This document shows positions 12,106-24,650 of a stretch of 60,000 nt of DNA, in pieces; positions within the stretch are counted from its first letter, which is position 1; each line of letters begins with the position of its first letter. Both the position numbers and the translations under genes were made by a program. The notes beneath the pieces are model-generated. The model did no database searches and was not told the origin of the DNA. It was given only the letters and a program-made list of their open reading frames with translations. Origin of the DNA: Lineus longissimus (lineage: Eukaryota; Nemertea; Pilidiophora; Heteronemertea; Lineidae); assembly GCF_910592395.1 (NCBI RefSeq), contig NC_088326.1:10485001-10545000 (forward strand). The letters run 5' to 3'.

Positions 12106-14709
12106 TTCAGTCCGCGGGCATCTTTTGAAAGGCTGTCACACTCACCTGTGGTGTAGTACGAAGCATCTTGTTGTCATAAAAAGGGTCTAAATCATATGCG
12201 AGAAAGTCTATTATGAGGGATGATGCATTGGGTCCCTCCCGTTGGTTTTGGTAATGGTTTTATCGGAGAGGGTCATGGTTTTCGGTCAGGGACTTTCATT
12301 GACTAGTCGAAAATGAAGACGACCTTGCGGTCATGAAGCCTAATCAGCCGCTGCTGTTTTTGGTGATAAAGTTTCTTAATGATAAAGTTAGTTTGAAAAT
12401 TAACATAAGGAATTGTCTCAGACGATTTCTTTCCCTTAGCTGGCAGAAAATATACTTCGTTCCGGAATCAACATGTTCGGATGTTGAAGGATATTGAATT
12501 AGATTCAAGAACGAACATGACGGGCGGTTTGAAATGACCACCAATTCTCGTTCAAATAACGGTTTTTAGCGGATGCCAAGAAACACAAAAGAAAACTAGC
12601 ATTGTAGAAATCATAAGAATATTCGAAAATGACCATTACAAACAGTCAACAATATCATGAAATTTGACACGCATGAATGATTTTCGGTTTTGTCAAAATG
12701 AAAAAGCTATTTAGATACGACCACTGACATCAAAGAAAGTCATACAATGTCCAGCACACTAAATGCCAGCTTAGATTTCTCCGGGATGAAAAGGCAGAGG
12801 GAATCTCACCATTGCAATTTGAAATAAACGAATTTTAAAGGATGCTGGATGCCATATTGGATATCATTTTCAAAGAATCGGACGAAATCAAATCTTGTTT
12901 GTTGTGTGTGATATTCTGTGGTCACTTTCACCCATTCAAATGCCGGTGGTCATTTCGGCGTTTCGATGTCCTATTTAACAATGGGGTAGACAGCGGTGAC
13001 CGGCGGCCAAGGGGTCAGTCTGCTGACTGTTTATATGACTGCTGTATTGGTTTACGTTCTAATGATGCGAAGGATGCGGATGGTATTTGCCTCAGAACCA
13101 AAACATCTGGACTATTAATACTCTGATAGTGGCCATGACGAATTAGCAGGATTTGCAGAAAATGCGGAATCTACCGAACAGCTAAATAATAGTATGAGAT
13201 TAGGATAGGCACTCCGTGTATAGCGACATGACGTTATGAAAAGCTGGATTTTAGTTGACGAAGCAGTATAATCAGACGTATACGAAATACTTTCCAAATA
13301 GTCGTGCGGCGTTCTTTGCTCAATGCTCTTGTGAATACCGACCGGAGACGACCTAAGAGACACAGAACCGTCTAATCGGCGGTCCGTACGCCCCACTGCA
13401 CGAGTAACCAAAAACCCGCCGCGCGACCTACGGTCGTTGTTCCCTGGACCCACAGGTCCTAGTCAAGTGCTCCTCTGGCCATAATTTGGCCGATATTCAG
13501 ACCATAGATATATCATTAAATGTCGTTATCGCCGCGAGTACAAGCTCTGATTAGAGACTAAACACCCAGTGCGGAAATTTGGTAAGCCCGCCATTTTGTC
13601 TGACGCGATGGGGCGCCCGCGCGAGGGGGAACCTAATACCCGAAGTTAAAAGTCAAACATTCTGTCCATATCATTGAAACTTAACCTCAGACCAGACGAC
13701 AGAGTAATTCAAGAAAACCTCCAAGAAAACAAAAGAAAAACAACTGTATTCATTATCCAATTACGTAATTATCATTTCATGACGTTAAGTTGACGTTTTT
13801 TTATGGGTGGGTTTGTATATAATCTCTCCCGTGGATGGCACCCCGGCGCTCGCGGAAGAAAACAAAGGTGTAACAACTGGCCGATAATTTGATGTCTCTT
13901 TAACTAAACCTGGTCTTTTCGGTCACCCGGAGTTCTTTCATATGGTTAGTTTTTTCACCTATTTTCTCCGATCTTTTCTTTGACCTGAGAACAAAGGGCG
14001 TGGTTAATCATCATTCTTTTCGCCGACATTTGGGTAATGGCAATCTTGATAAATCACGACCTACCCGGTAGTTGGGTATTTTGTCCTGTAAATATACCCT
14101 TTGTGGCAAATAATCAAGCAACATGGTGTTTTGCTGATTATTTTTTGATAAGAACCTCGATCTCCAGCAGGAATAAGCCAGGGCCACAGCGCTATTCGCA
14201 GATAGAAGAACGAATGCCCAGTTGACTTCTTCTCTAATTCGCAATCTACCCTCACGAGCTATGATCAAGGCACTCAACCTCTGATATATGAAGAGTACCT
14301 AAATCGCTTTAATGTGTACAACCAATGACCAACATGGTCAAAACTGTTTCACATCACGTGAGACGTTTCAGCCAATCGATTACCATGGAAAATGTCCATC
14401 CGCCAGCAACATGTCGGCAACCTTCGTATAGCTGAGCAGTTGTCCCGAAAATAAATTTCCATTGGGTAGACTCTTTCTCAGTCTCCTCCATTCACTCATT
14501 ACAGAGACTGGTACTTGACGACAATTCACTCGTCATGAACTCGATTTGGGGGCGTAAGCTTCCGGTGTCCGGTCGCGTGTTTTTCTGTGAGATGGGTAAC
14601 CTCGATCCAAGTGAATAATCTGCAATACCAGAGCGCTCGGTATGGCAGTGCATCCACTGTATGCACTGAAAATGTATGGCTCGCCTCGGGTAAATCAACG
14701 GCGAGGCTT

Positions 14710-14745
14710 CCTCGACCCTCCGTTGCGCGGCGGATAGGGTCGAGG
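14710..14745. repeat. Hairpin, 10-bp stem
   Basis: CCTCGACCCT (14710-14719) pairs perfectly with AGGGTCGAGG (14736-14745). An inner CCG/CGG pair extends the stem across a two-base bulge. The surrounding 200 bp is unusually GC-rich for the window. No function recognised. Confidence 0.5.
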
Positions 14746-16775
14746 TTACCTTGACTATTAATTGGGACGCAAGAAAGGTTCACCAAGTTAGGTCTCCGAA
14801 AAAGTCAACATGAAACTACTCGCAAGCATCGTAGGATGTGGTACTACGATTGAGTAGAGCGGTGTCAGAATGACATTAGGCACAGAGTTCTAAAAAACAC
14901 GTTGGTACTTCATGGTAGGCACCAAGTTAACACTGAGAATGTGTATGTATATATCAAATTGAAGCATATTCCATTTCATAAAGCATGAAAATAATCTCAG
15001 AAGACACTAGCAAATTCTATACATTACGACATTTTGTCAAGAAGGGATGCTAGGTTGTAAGAAAATCCTGCCCGGCCGCTGCAACGATGTCTTCCCAATC
15101 CCCAGTGGCTGGAATGATTCGTAACAAGCATTTCACCATTCTTCCTTTGTCCTCCTCCATGTCATCAATTAGTTCAGTCCCCGATCATTTGCCGGCATCC
15201 CGTATCGAATTTCTCTCGGTCGTCATTTTCTATAGACCCGACTGATCTCCCGCCAAGTAATTTCCCGCCATTGTTTCTTATCGAACTAGTTAACGCCGTC
15301 GATGCCTCGGGTGGCGGAGGTTGGGTGGATCTAAATAAGGAAAGTTACCATCGTTTGTTTAACTGGACATCCGATGTGTTGGGTCAGATGACAGCAGACT
15401 GGTTGCTACAGAGGAAAAAATAATGTGAGATTCACTTCGTGAGAAAATATATTCGCGATGTTCGTAAAAATAAAACGCTGGTAAAAAGTTGGCGGATTAC
15501 ACTAACTTAAATGAGGTCAGTGAACACCCCCGTCTTAATTATCATACCACGAACGAACCCTTTTGCGCACGTGGTAAGTAAATAAATTACAACAATTTAA
15601 ACAATTTACATCTCCTGTATCTATTGAATCTTCCGAGTGGACCTAATGCACGACAATCTTCCTTTAATTAGGTGTCAGGGGGTTAAGTTTATCTAACATG
15701 TTCTCATCATTTTGGACATGTCTAGCGCCCGCCCCCAAGAACAGCAAGTGTCCTCAGGTGCAACCCCTGACCCACGCAGCGACGGTTGCAATGATCCCAA
15801 GTCCCCGAAAGAAAAGGGCGATCAAAACCAACCATAGACACCTATATCATGAAAGCCCGCGAGGGAGATTATGAATTCTGCTTGTCAGTTATTTCAATAA
15901 CTGCTTTATCCGTGTTTGAATGGTCAGCGCTGACCATTGAGTGACCCAGCGTGTTCAAGCCAGACGACGGCCACAGGTGCGGCACTTGAGCCATCTTTGA
16001 CCTCTGACCTATGATCTTGGAAGAGCTGTCGCGTATGCCATTAGAAATAATGAAGCCTAACAGAATGGATGCATGCTGAAATGCTTATTTTTGTGCATTG
16101 CTAGTGTAGAGGATGTTATCCAGCCACCTATTGTCATTTCAACGTGGGAAGTACTCCTGTGATCATGGCCGATGTCGAAGAAGATGGTCTCTCATAAAGA
16201 CACGGGACCTTTCACCAAAGAAAAATTTAAGCCTCCCCATCAAAACAATATAAAGTTCTGTTTACCTTGGCGGTTGACACATAATGGTATGCATAATGTC
16301 ATAATGGTATGTCGTCTCTACTTAGCCCCCTCCAATTTTTTGCGCTTTCTTGCTCTAGACGCGACTACCCGTAAGGACAATATTCGAAGACACCAAAACA
16401 GATACGATTTCTACATAATACAGACCGAAGAGAGAGGCACACGCAAATGGGCTATCCCTGGCGCCTTCCCTGACTACGTACCCTGACTTGCCAGAATTTA
16501 GGGTCCCACTCAAGCCCACTGCACGCACGACCCACCCCTGTGACACCATATTGCAAAATAGGTATATTCATCTACATCACCAGTGATATTTTCTAATGAG
16601 CAGCTGTAATTGGACAGACTTCGCGTCAGACAAATTGCCAATGATTTTTTATTTCAGGCCGAGCAACGGCAAATATCAGTCAGGAGATGATTTGGGTACA
16701 GCTAGAACATAAGACATACTTTTGGTCACTTAAAAGTGACCAATTTTATTTCAGAGCCATAGGGACACCCAACTC

Positions 16776-16815
16776 TGATATCTCACAGTCATTCTGCTCT
16801 CGAAGCGAGATATCA
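16776..16815. repeat. Hairpin with TGATATCTC arms
   Basis: TGATATCTC (16776-16784) and GAGATATCA (16807-16815) form a perfect nine-base inverted repeat with a 22-base loop. The word GACACCCAAC flanks it on both sides in direct orientation, so the segment may be a small insertion or a local rearrangement. Confidence 0.35.
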
Positions 16816-18571
16816 AGACACCCAACAAATCAAACCTGTGAATCATAATCAAACTACACTTGTAATCAATCATATAACAATGCCCAAGGGGCCAGTTGTT
16901 GCAAAATCGAGCTATTTTGCCCTCCACACCCGCCAATGCGATTATACTGCCCAAATATAGTCTTCGATTCTGAAACTCTCGATAAAATCCGTGTCATTTC
17001 TGAAAGCAAGTTTGCACAAACAGTGCACATATACACGTCCTTGTTGATTTCAATGAAATTTTCCCAATTTGCACCGTATGTTGGCGTTGCAACACAGCTG
17101 GTCTAGGCAGTAATAAGAGTCAGCCAAATCTCGGACATGTTCTTGTGTGTGTGCGTTTTTGATGTTAAGCCAAATGCTGGTATAGCTGGTGGAGCTATCT
17201 CCGTCAACCCCGACGATCGAGCTACGCCGAGGTATCTCCTTGCATAGTCGGATCGATGAGTTTCGAGGGGTTGTTGCCCCATTCAGCGACAGCTCGCAAA
17301 ACGGCGGGCATCCTTGACTGGTACTGACAGTAATTCGAATACCCATACGAATCAAACAAGAAATGGCCGTGAGACAACCAAGAGAAGCATTTATTCAAGA
17401 CTAATTTCGTCGACTTTTTGCAACCTTAAACTCTGGTCTCCTGTTACAACTGGACATATAAGTGGGTGAGATTTAATTGACCACATGTGACCCATCAATT
17501 AGATTGGTACCAGTGATCGCCTTTCTTATTTCCATGTTCGTGGGGTGCCCAAATCTGTCCCCGGGAGATGTCGTCTTGCGAAGGTGAAAGAAGATATCAA
17601 GTCTTTTTTGTAGTCTGAGACATTGACTTTGATGTTTCTTTCTATATCAGAGTTGCATCCATAATCCTTTCGCTCCTGAAGAATTCTTGAAAACTGCCCT
17701 CTCCTAGGCCCGGTCGGGGATATCGATTTCTCTATGACGCTGCAAGTTTGGTGCATGTCATACGGACTGCTTTCGAGTATGGTAGACCAGCTTCCGTTTG
17801 CTAGGTGTCATATTTCCACTGGCTGTCCGGTTTGGGCCGAGGCGAATTTCAAATGTGCGACTTTGCTTACGTCGAGGGTAATTTTCAGGCAAACCGATGT
17901 GCATGCTGCCTTATTTTTCCAATTGCGATAGATTGACAATACATAGGTTTTGAAAGAAAGTTTAAAAAGCTCACACGGAACACCATAATACATACCGCAG
18001 ATACCAAAAACAGCATAAAAGCGTACCAGATGTGCTAGAAGTGAGATACAGACATACACGTGCGTGCGTAGAATTTGACCTTCCGCCCGACTGGCTCAGC
18101 CAATAGAAATTAGCATGATTGGCTTGTGAAGAATACTCAAGTCAGCCGTGTTAGTCTTTTTGTAGAGGTTGGCTTGTATCTGTGATTTTGAGGACGAGAC
18201 GTCAGACATAACATCAAAAACCCATTACGGACTTAAATGTTATTGTTGTCGCTTGTTAGCGTGAAGGATGACCTCTTCCAGCTCTGCCGGGCTATCATCA
18301 ACAGAAGCCGCAATTAGGCTAATCAGTTTTTGGACATGAATTAACCTATGTGTTTGAGGGACATTAATGTCCGATTTTCGACATGGTTTTTGTGTCTTAC
18401 AATCTGTACCCCGTCTGGCTCGAGATCCCAAGGCGTTTTACGTCGGGATTTATGTAAAATATCTGCTTGGATGTGTTTGTATTTTGTATTTTGTATCTCG
18501 TGCGTCGGCACTGTCCAAGCTTGTTTGATGTATTTGATATCTTTATCACCGCTCATTCATTGGAGGAGATG

Positions 18572-18750
18572 CAAGGGCGGATCCAAGGGCGGAGAAAGAG
18601 GGGCTCTCACTTCTTTCAGAATTTCACAGTCAAATCCACAGATTTTTTTCAAAATATTGATATTTTCTGGTCAGTTGAAAGGTCTTTCTGAAAATTAGTG
18701 AGAAGGGCGAGCCGAGATTGCCCCCCCCCCCCCCCATTGGATCTGCGTGC
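18572..18750. mobile_element. Possible hAT-type MITE ending in a poly-C run
   Basis: The left end CAAGGGCGGATCCAAGGG resembles a terminus common to small hAT-like elements of aquatic animals (variants of CAGGGGCGGATCC, from memory). The right end, read on the minus strand, is GCACGCAGATCCAATGGGG, sharing GATCCAA and the following G run. A 15-base C run sits just inside the right end (18721-18735). No clean 8-bp target duplication is visible, so either the ends are decayed or the assignment is wrong. Confidence 0.35.
18721..18735. repeat. Poly-C run of 15
   Basis: Fifteen consecutive C residues lie inside the right end of a possible MITE. Such runs are length-unstable and prone to sequencing error, so the exact length should not be trusted. 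Confidence 0.9.
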
Positions 18751-20113
18751 AATGCTAATGATAAACTGCGTTAATTGACCATTTACCATTCGTCTTGCTC
18801 ACCGTACCCACGTATCTCTTTGCAGGTGTGAATTTAAAACCGGTTGCAGGTGTAAATTTGAACCTGACTTGCACTTGCTTTAAACTCAAGCTATTTGTTT
18901 CTGGTGTCAAATTTCAAGACCGAAATTAAAGCAAACTCGATATCAAATTTCTGGCGTGAGTTCAATCTCGTCGAATCCCCAACAACGTATTGTATTACCC
19001 TGTAATATTTGTCCCATCGCGGTCAGCTGGACCCATGTCTTCATGACATGATTGATACCTATACTTATAAACCGATTTATTCAACACCCAAATCAAACTC
19101 CATGATGGATCACGTTTGCCAACGGATGGGGCACCGCAGGTTCGATAAAAACAATCGGGCATTTCCCCGCGGAACAATGCGCTATGCGGTCCTGATGGGC
19201 CTCCGTTGGCTGCACCGCAGCCCGAAATGTTGTGAAACAGAACTGCAAGACGCGACAGTGAAAGGGACTGTGTTCACAGATGGAAGATGGGCATTCATTT
19301 TTGGTGTTAAATGATGACTAATGACGCCACCGCCTGTTGTGACGCAGCTTCGATTTGTCCCTCTTATTCAAATCTGTTTCTGACTGAATCGGCTGCGACA
19401 CTCTGGCAGAGAGTATTGGTGATCCTTATACGATATAATGTCGTTGGAATAACTAAAGAATGAAAGATTTACGAAATTGCAATGTTGTGCGAAGATCACA
19501 CGCGTAGTGAAAGATTTATCAACAAATCAACAAATCATGGTTTTCTGTTCGGAAACAAAGTTGTAAACTTTAATGTGAAACTTCGACCATGGCGTTCCCA
19601 AACAGCCCAAAATCGGAACGTCTTAGTAAAATAAAGAACCGAATCAAGCCTTTAAAGCACGGGAGCAGGTTTTCGCCAAAACGCGGTTTCGGGTGATATG
19701 GAAATGAACCGCTTAATGCTCGGAGTTCAGGAGTTTAGGATTTCTATACTACGTGATGGATATATCACAATGTACATTCCACCTTTCATTAGATTGGCGT
19801 GTACTAGTATTTACTTGACTCCGGTCTCTCTCTAACTCACAAATGGTCACATCACGAACGAACTTAGCATTTGATAAACGTGACAAAGATCAGATAGAAG
19901 TCCGAATTAATTAGTATCATAACAGCTTGTCTCCCCTGCACCTACATCAAGGAAGATTACTTTCCCATCGCTTAGCCTCTAACAGGCCGGAATCAAGCAC
20001 CCACCATACCCACACTTGTGGAGAAACCAGACCGTAAAGGCAAACTTGGCTTTCGGCTTAGCGGGCGAGGAATGGCCCACTTGGCGAGGGAGAACTAACA
20101 AAAAATGATAACA

Positions 20114-20165
20114 ATATCAAGCAGGGTGGAAGAAGTGGTTACAATGTTGTTGGGGAGAAATGAAA
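20114..20165 (+). repeat. Local diverged direct repeat, copy 1
   Basis: The sequence from ATATCAAGCAGGGTGGAAG through GTTGTTGGGGAGAAATGAAAC matches 20679-20725 at about 70 percent. The two copies lie 565 bp apart in the same orientation. Class unknown. Confidence 0.4.
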
Positions 20166-20678
20166 CGAAATGATGTCAGGAGTTCAAAGGAGTTTGAGAT
20201 GTCACAAACTGCAGGAGGATTCTTTGCGAGGTGGCACTAACGACCGACCCTTGTTGGCACGCTGTGCGTCTGTCTGACCTGTAATAGTTAGTCATTTATA
20301 ACTGAACAAAAGCCTTCTAGTTAACCTTAGCCAAGTGGCATAATAGTCCGAAAGTGTTGGAGGATAAACTGCATCAGATGACACGTACATGTGAATGCAT
20401 TGCTTTATTCAGAGAAAGACATTGCCATCGGAAATATCCGAAATCATTACATAGCAGACACACAAATAGTGGTCAGTTACTTTCCAATTCATCCTATGAT
20501 CGAAATCTGCGAAAAATTGATGACACATTCTCTATTAATAACGTCCTCAGTTTACAAGATCAATTTGAGCGAGACGTTCTGAGAATCTTCTTGCTCGCAA
20601 GAAAAAACATTTTGTTTCTTCAACGTCTACAATCTGTTCACTGGCGAGCTAAAGGAGTCCTGCAAAAAAGATACGAAC

Positions 20679-20725
20679 ATCAGGCGGGTTGGACGAAGTG
20701 GCTATAGTGTTGTTCTTGGTGAAAC
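20679..20725 (+). repeat. Local diverged direct repeat, copy 2
   Basis: Partner of 20114-20165 (CATCAGGCGGGTTGGACGAAG, then GTGTTGTTCTTGGTGAAAC). It ends in a G run near 20730. It overlaps the end of a 117-codon frame (20354-20707) that I regard as chance. Confidence 0.4.
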
Positions 20726-20970
20726 TGCGGGGGGGGGGGGTTCAATGTGACTTGACACTTAAAGGATTTACCTTGTGTCGCATCGCAGTGCGTTTTTCTA
20801 CCCTTCATGTCAGTAGAACTTGAATCACTTATCAATGAAATGATGGATGACCAACTCTGAAAACACTCTTATGTCTTCAGCAGCTTCTGTTAGACTAATT
20901 CAGCTGCGCTAATCAGCAAGATGAGAGTTAATGTGTGATTTACGCTCCTGAAAGATGAACCGATGTGGCT

Positions 20971-21140
20971 GTTTGAAATGTCCTAGGACAGAATGTCCGG
21001 GGAACAAAGGATTCTATAATTGAAAACAATATGCAGCAATCACTGAACGGTCATGGCCTCTATAGAACCATACCTTAATCCGTCAGAATGCAATAGGGCA
21101 AGACACCTTTTCGGAGAGGTTGGAGGGGCACTTTCTACGT
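20971..21140 (+). repeat. Dispersed repeat R3, copy 2
   Basis: This is the plus-orientation partner of the repeat at 10815-10966, sharing GTTTGAAATGTCCTAGGA, GGGGAACAAAGG, GGCCTCTATAGA and TCAGAATGCAATAGG. Similarity fades after about 21140. Two inverted copies 10 kb apart show dispersal rather than local duplication. Confidence 0.65.
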
Positions 21141-24100
21141 TTCATTTCAGTCCATAAGAGAGAGCTTGGAGAGACCACATATATAGCCTCACGTGGAAGT
21201 GACCATATTAACAAAAAGCACTTTTTGCTATAATATGAGGGTTTAAAGGGTAACTCGTATCAAATTTCACCATATAATGTTTTAGCTGTTTGTGACAAAT
21301 GACTACGTCACTTTCTCATAAATCGGTAAGGTTTTCGAATCGAAATGCACATTTTCTAGAAATTGATGGTTTAATCCCGTCCGGACGGCTCGCTTCGATG
21401 CCGTTTTCGTTGATGACGTCACAACATGAACATTTTCGCGGTCGCGATGGTTTACATTCAGCGATTTTATAATAAACCTAATCAAAAATGGAAAATGTGA
21501 GCTTTACATTTGTGCTCAACAATTAAAAATGGACGTATTTCCGCAAAGTTGTAAATCACATCATAGTATCACTTTTAAATACATGACTACCCACAGTTCT
21601 ACTGTCTTATCAAAAGGGTTGTTTAAGGCAAATATTGATTACATCGAATCGACCCCCCACGAAACAGATTGCATGGTAGTCGATAGGCCTAAATCGTAAT
21701 AGTTTTGTCTTGATAGAACTGAAGAAAATATTCCTTTCGGCAATGCTACATGACATTCCAAAAACCATAAAAGTACACAAAAGATGTCCCATTCTGTCGA
21801 CTAGAACCCTTGACATATAAGGGTCCTTTCTAATGACACTCCTCCCTTCCGCCCTTATCATTATCCAAACATCCATAAAACTTTCTCCAAGATGCACCCA
21901 AATACCACAAAGAAATGAAAGAAAGGGATTAAACGAATACTAACATTATGAGCACTGGAGCCCTTTTCTATGAATGCTGTCCACATGTCTCGCGTCTGTC
22001 GTGTCAAACGTGACATAGGTTCGTCATGATATCGCCATAATCTGATCCCTGCAGGGGAAGGGACATCAAAAAGACCATCCTTTAAGTCATAAAATGCATA
22101 TTACGCAGATTACGTGATAATTACGTCATTGTGGACCGTGAAATATGTTTATCTTTTTGCTTTGCGAAAATCTTGCATTTCGCCTCTGGGTCTTGGAGCA
22201 GACGAGCCATAATTCAGCAGAAAGGGTCTTTTGAATAGGGAGGGATATTAATATAATGTTGTTGACCTATCAGAAGAGGTTATGGAGGGTTTACCTAGGA
22301 AGGGTAGGGCTGCAGCAAGGGACCAATTACAGAATTATGGGGTATGAAATTGGCGGTTTAATGCGATGGGTTTGACACCTTTGTGAAAGACATTGGAGGA
22401 TTTTCATCCTTTTTAAGGACTGCTGTCGCAATGTTCCTATCAGCCACATTAACTTAGGTTAACTGACTTGAGAAATATTACCCGATAAGCGATTAGGGAA
22501 TGGTCTGAATGCAGAAATGGTGTTAGGGGCAATTTTCCAGATCAGCAATTGTAGAAATTATCAGTGCATTCATCGCTCAGTTGACAATGGTGGTTGGTTA
22601 AGTTGGGCAACACCAAAAGGACGCAATCGTAATATTATACTTGACCGATTACATGGCAAGATGTTTCGTGATTTCATTTCATCATGATTTTTTTCCTTCA
22701 AAAGTGGTCCTCATCAAAATCTGGCCAATACCAAGCATTGATAATAGATAATATACATGTACGTACTTTCCAACTATGATTAGCAGAAACAAAAGATATG
22801 CATCTTTATAGTGCTCACATGAAAGGAGAGAGATACGGGTTGGATACCTCTGAGGAAGTCTGATTCAATTCTCTCAGCAGAATATATCGTCTCGCCGAAA
22901 ACACAGAAATTACCTTGTGTTGTCTGCTTCAGATGAAAGCACTGATGTCTCTTCGAATACCCAATGTATTTCTCCCTATTTACAAATCAAACCCAACTTT
23001 CAAAGTTTCCAGTTGAAAAGAGGATTATTCATTTTGTGTCCGGCAAATTCCGTTCAAATGACAAATATAAAGGAGCTAAACAAGAAAACCACCGAACTAT
23101 TATCCGCTTCAAAATGTTGTTTCCATTTCTATGTCAAGATCATTTATCCTGACACTTCAACGTAGTGTTGTTCACACTTCAAAACAACACCCAATACCAT
23201 TAAACACAAACCACAAAATAGAGGAGCTACCATTTACAATAATCAACATAATCGTTTCTAATTAGTCAAAATTACTCCAACATGCGGTGATAAATGTTTC
23301 CTAACCTTAATTACGCCCTGCAATCAGCAATATAAAGCCAACAATTAATTTTTCACTTTTCATTCCCGTCCTTGGAACTGACAAGGCCAGATTGTAGGAC
23401 ATTTCTTCAGATGAAGATATTTCAAAATGCTTTGATTCAAAAACCCTAATGTGCGGCCGCGGGGTTGAAATTTCTCCATGGGGAGGCGAGGGGTTCTCAA
23501 AGTTGCACTGTCGGGATGTTTTGATGGCAGCGGTACTTCATCGCACTGCAGGGACGACAGGGTGGTCATCAAGGGGTTGAATATGGCTCACTTCCCAAAC
23601 AGTCGAAGTGTTCCGTTCGCCTCTTTGAGTCAAACTCGAAGATTAATGGTACCCTAATGACACATTGAATAGAATCCACAATTAAATTTGAATAAATTTG
23701 GAGTTGACTTTGGTTTTGTAGCGGTTAAGCTTAATAGTTTTTTTTAGGTCTCCTGCCTCGAAATTCTACTGGGATTCATGATAATCTTCAAATGTCCTTG
23801 ACTTTCCGCGGCCCTGCTCCTCACGCTTCTCGCGCTATCATAGCAATATTACACAGGTGTCCACCGCCCCAAGGTCCCGAGTCCCCCTGACGTAAATTAC
23901 AAGTTGTCTTGCGCGGGATTGTGCAATAGGGAGCCTCTTCCTGCCGATGGATGCCGCCTTGGTCCCCATTACCCCACCTAGAATCCTCCCTCTTAGTTGG
24001 AGGCCATTCTGCCTAGATCCAGATGCGGCAGCGCAAGATCGGAGAGCTGAACAGATTGTGCACCACAATTTGGCAGTAGTTTTCCGAGTCCGTCCAAGAG

Positions 24101-24622
24101 TATAATATAAGACGAAAGAAATATGTTTGCCTAACACTACGAAATAAAATGGTTCGAAAATTATTCTTTTAAACAACAATATTTTGCGTAAGGACGGGCA
24201 CTAGTGGAGATCCATCTAACACATGTAGTCGACTACTATTGACTGAATTCATAGGGCTATCCCATACATTCTCGGGCTTTACATTGAGTCATTTTATAAC
24301 AAAAATACACCAGGCGGGCGATATATTTTAGAGATACCTCGTATTTTGGCAAGCATGATAGGGATCAACTCCATGCTACATGTATGGCGTATTCTGTCTC
24401 TTCAGCGAAACCTCCAAACGGAACCTGAAATTCCCGTTAAGAACGAAATCCCGTGAGATCTGCAAATCGTCAAGCATTGGCCAAAAGGTCTACCATCGTA
24501 CGAAATGAGAGTCCACATATCAACCCTAATCCACTTACTAGAGAAAATCTCCACTTTCCCTAACACAATGCTAATTGACCAACTGCCCTCAACTCTGGCG
24601 CAAAAGAGATCTACAAAAAGCA
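21141..24622. other. No gene recognised
   Basis: Frames reach 113 codons (23838-24179, minus) without any recognisable domain. A piggyBac-like start, TTTAAAGGGTAAC, lies at 21244 but no partner end was found. Confidence 0.45.
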
Positions 24623-24650
24623 CTAATTAGCCTAAGCACGGACTAATTAA
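24623..24650. promoter_or_regulatory. Paired homeodomain-type motifs CTAATTA, 20 bp apart
   Basis: CTAATTAG (24623-24630, a palindrome) and CTAATTAA (24643-24650) are homeodomain core sites whose starts are exactly 20 bp, about two helical turns, apart. In AT-rich DNA such words are common by chance, so this is only suggestive. Confidence 0.2.

Larger units (their letters stand above)
12106..18571. other. No gene recognised; small hairpins only
   Basis: Apart from the hairpins listed, I see nothing structured. Frames up to 112 codons (13115-13453, minus) overlap others and lack domains. GC is raised at 13360-13640 and 14560-14750. Confidence 0.45.
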
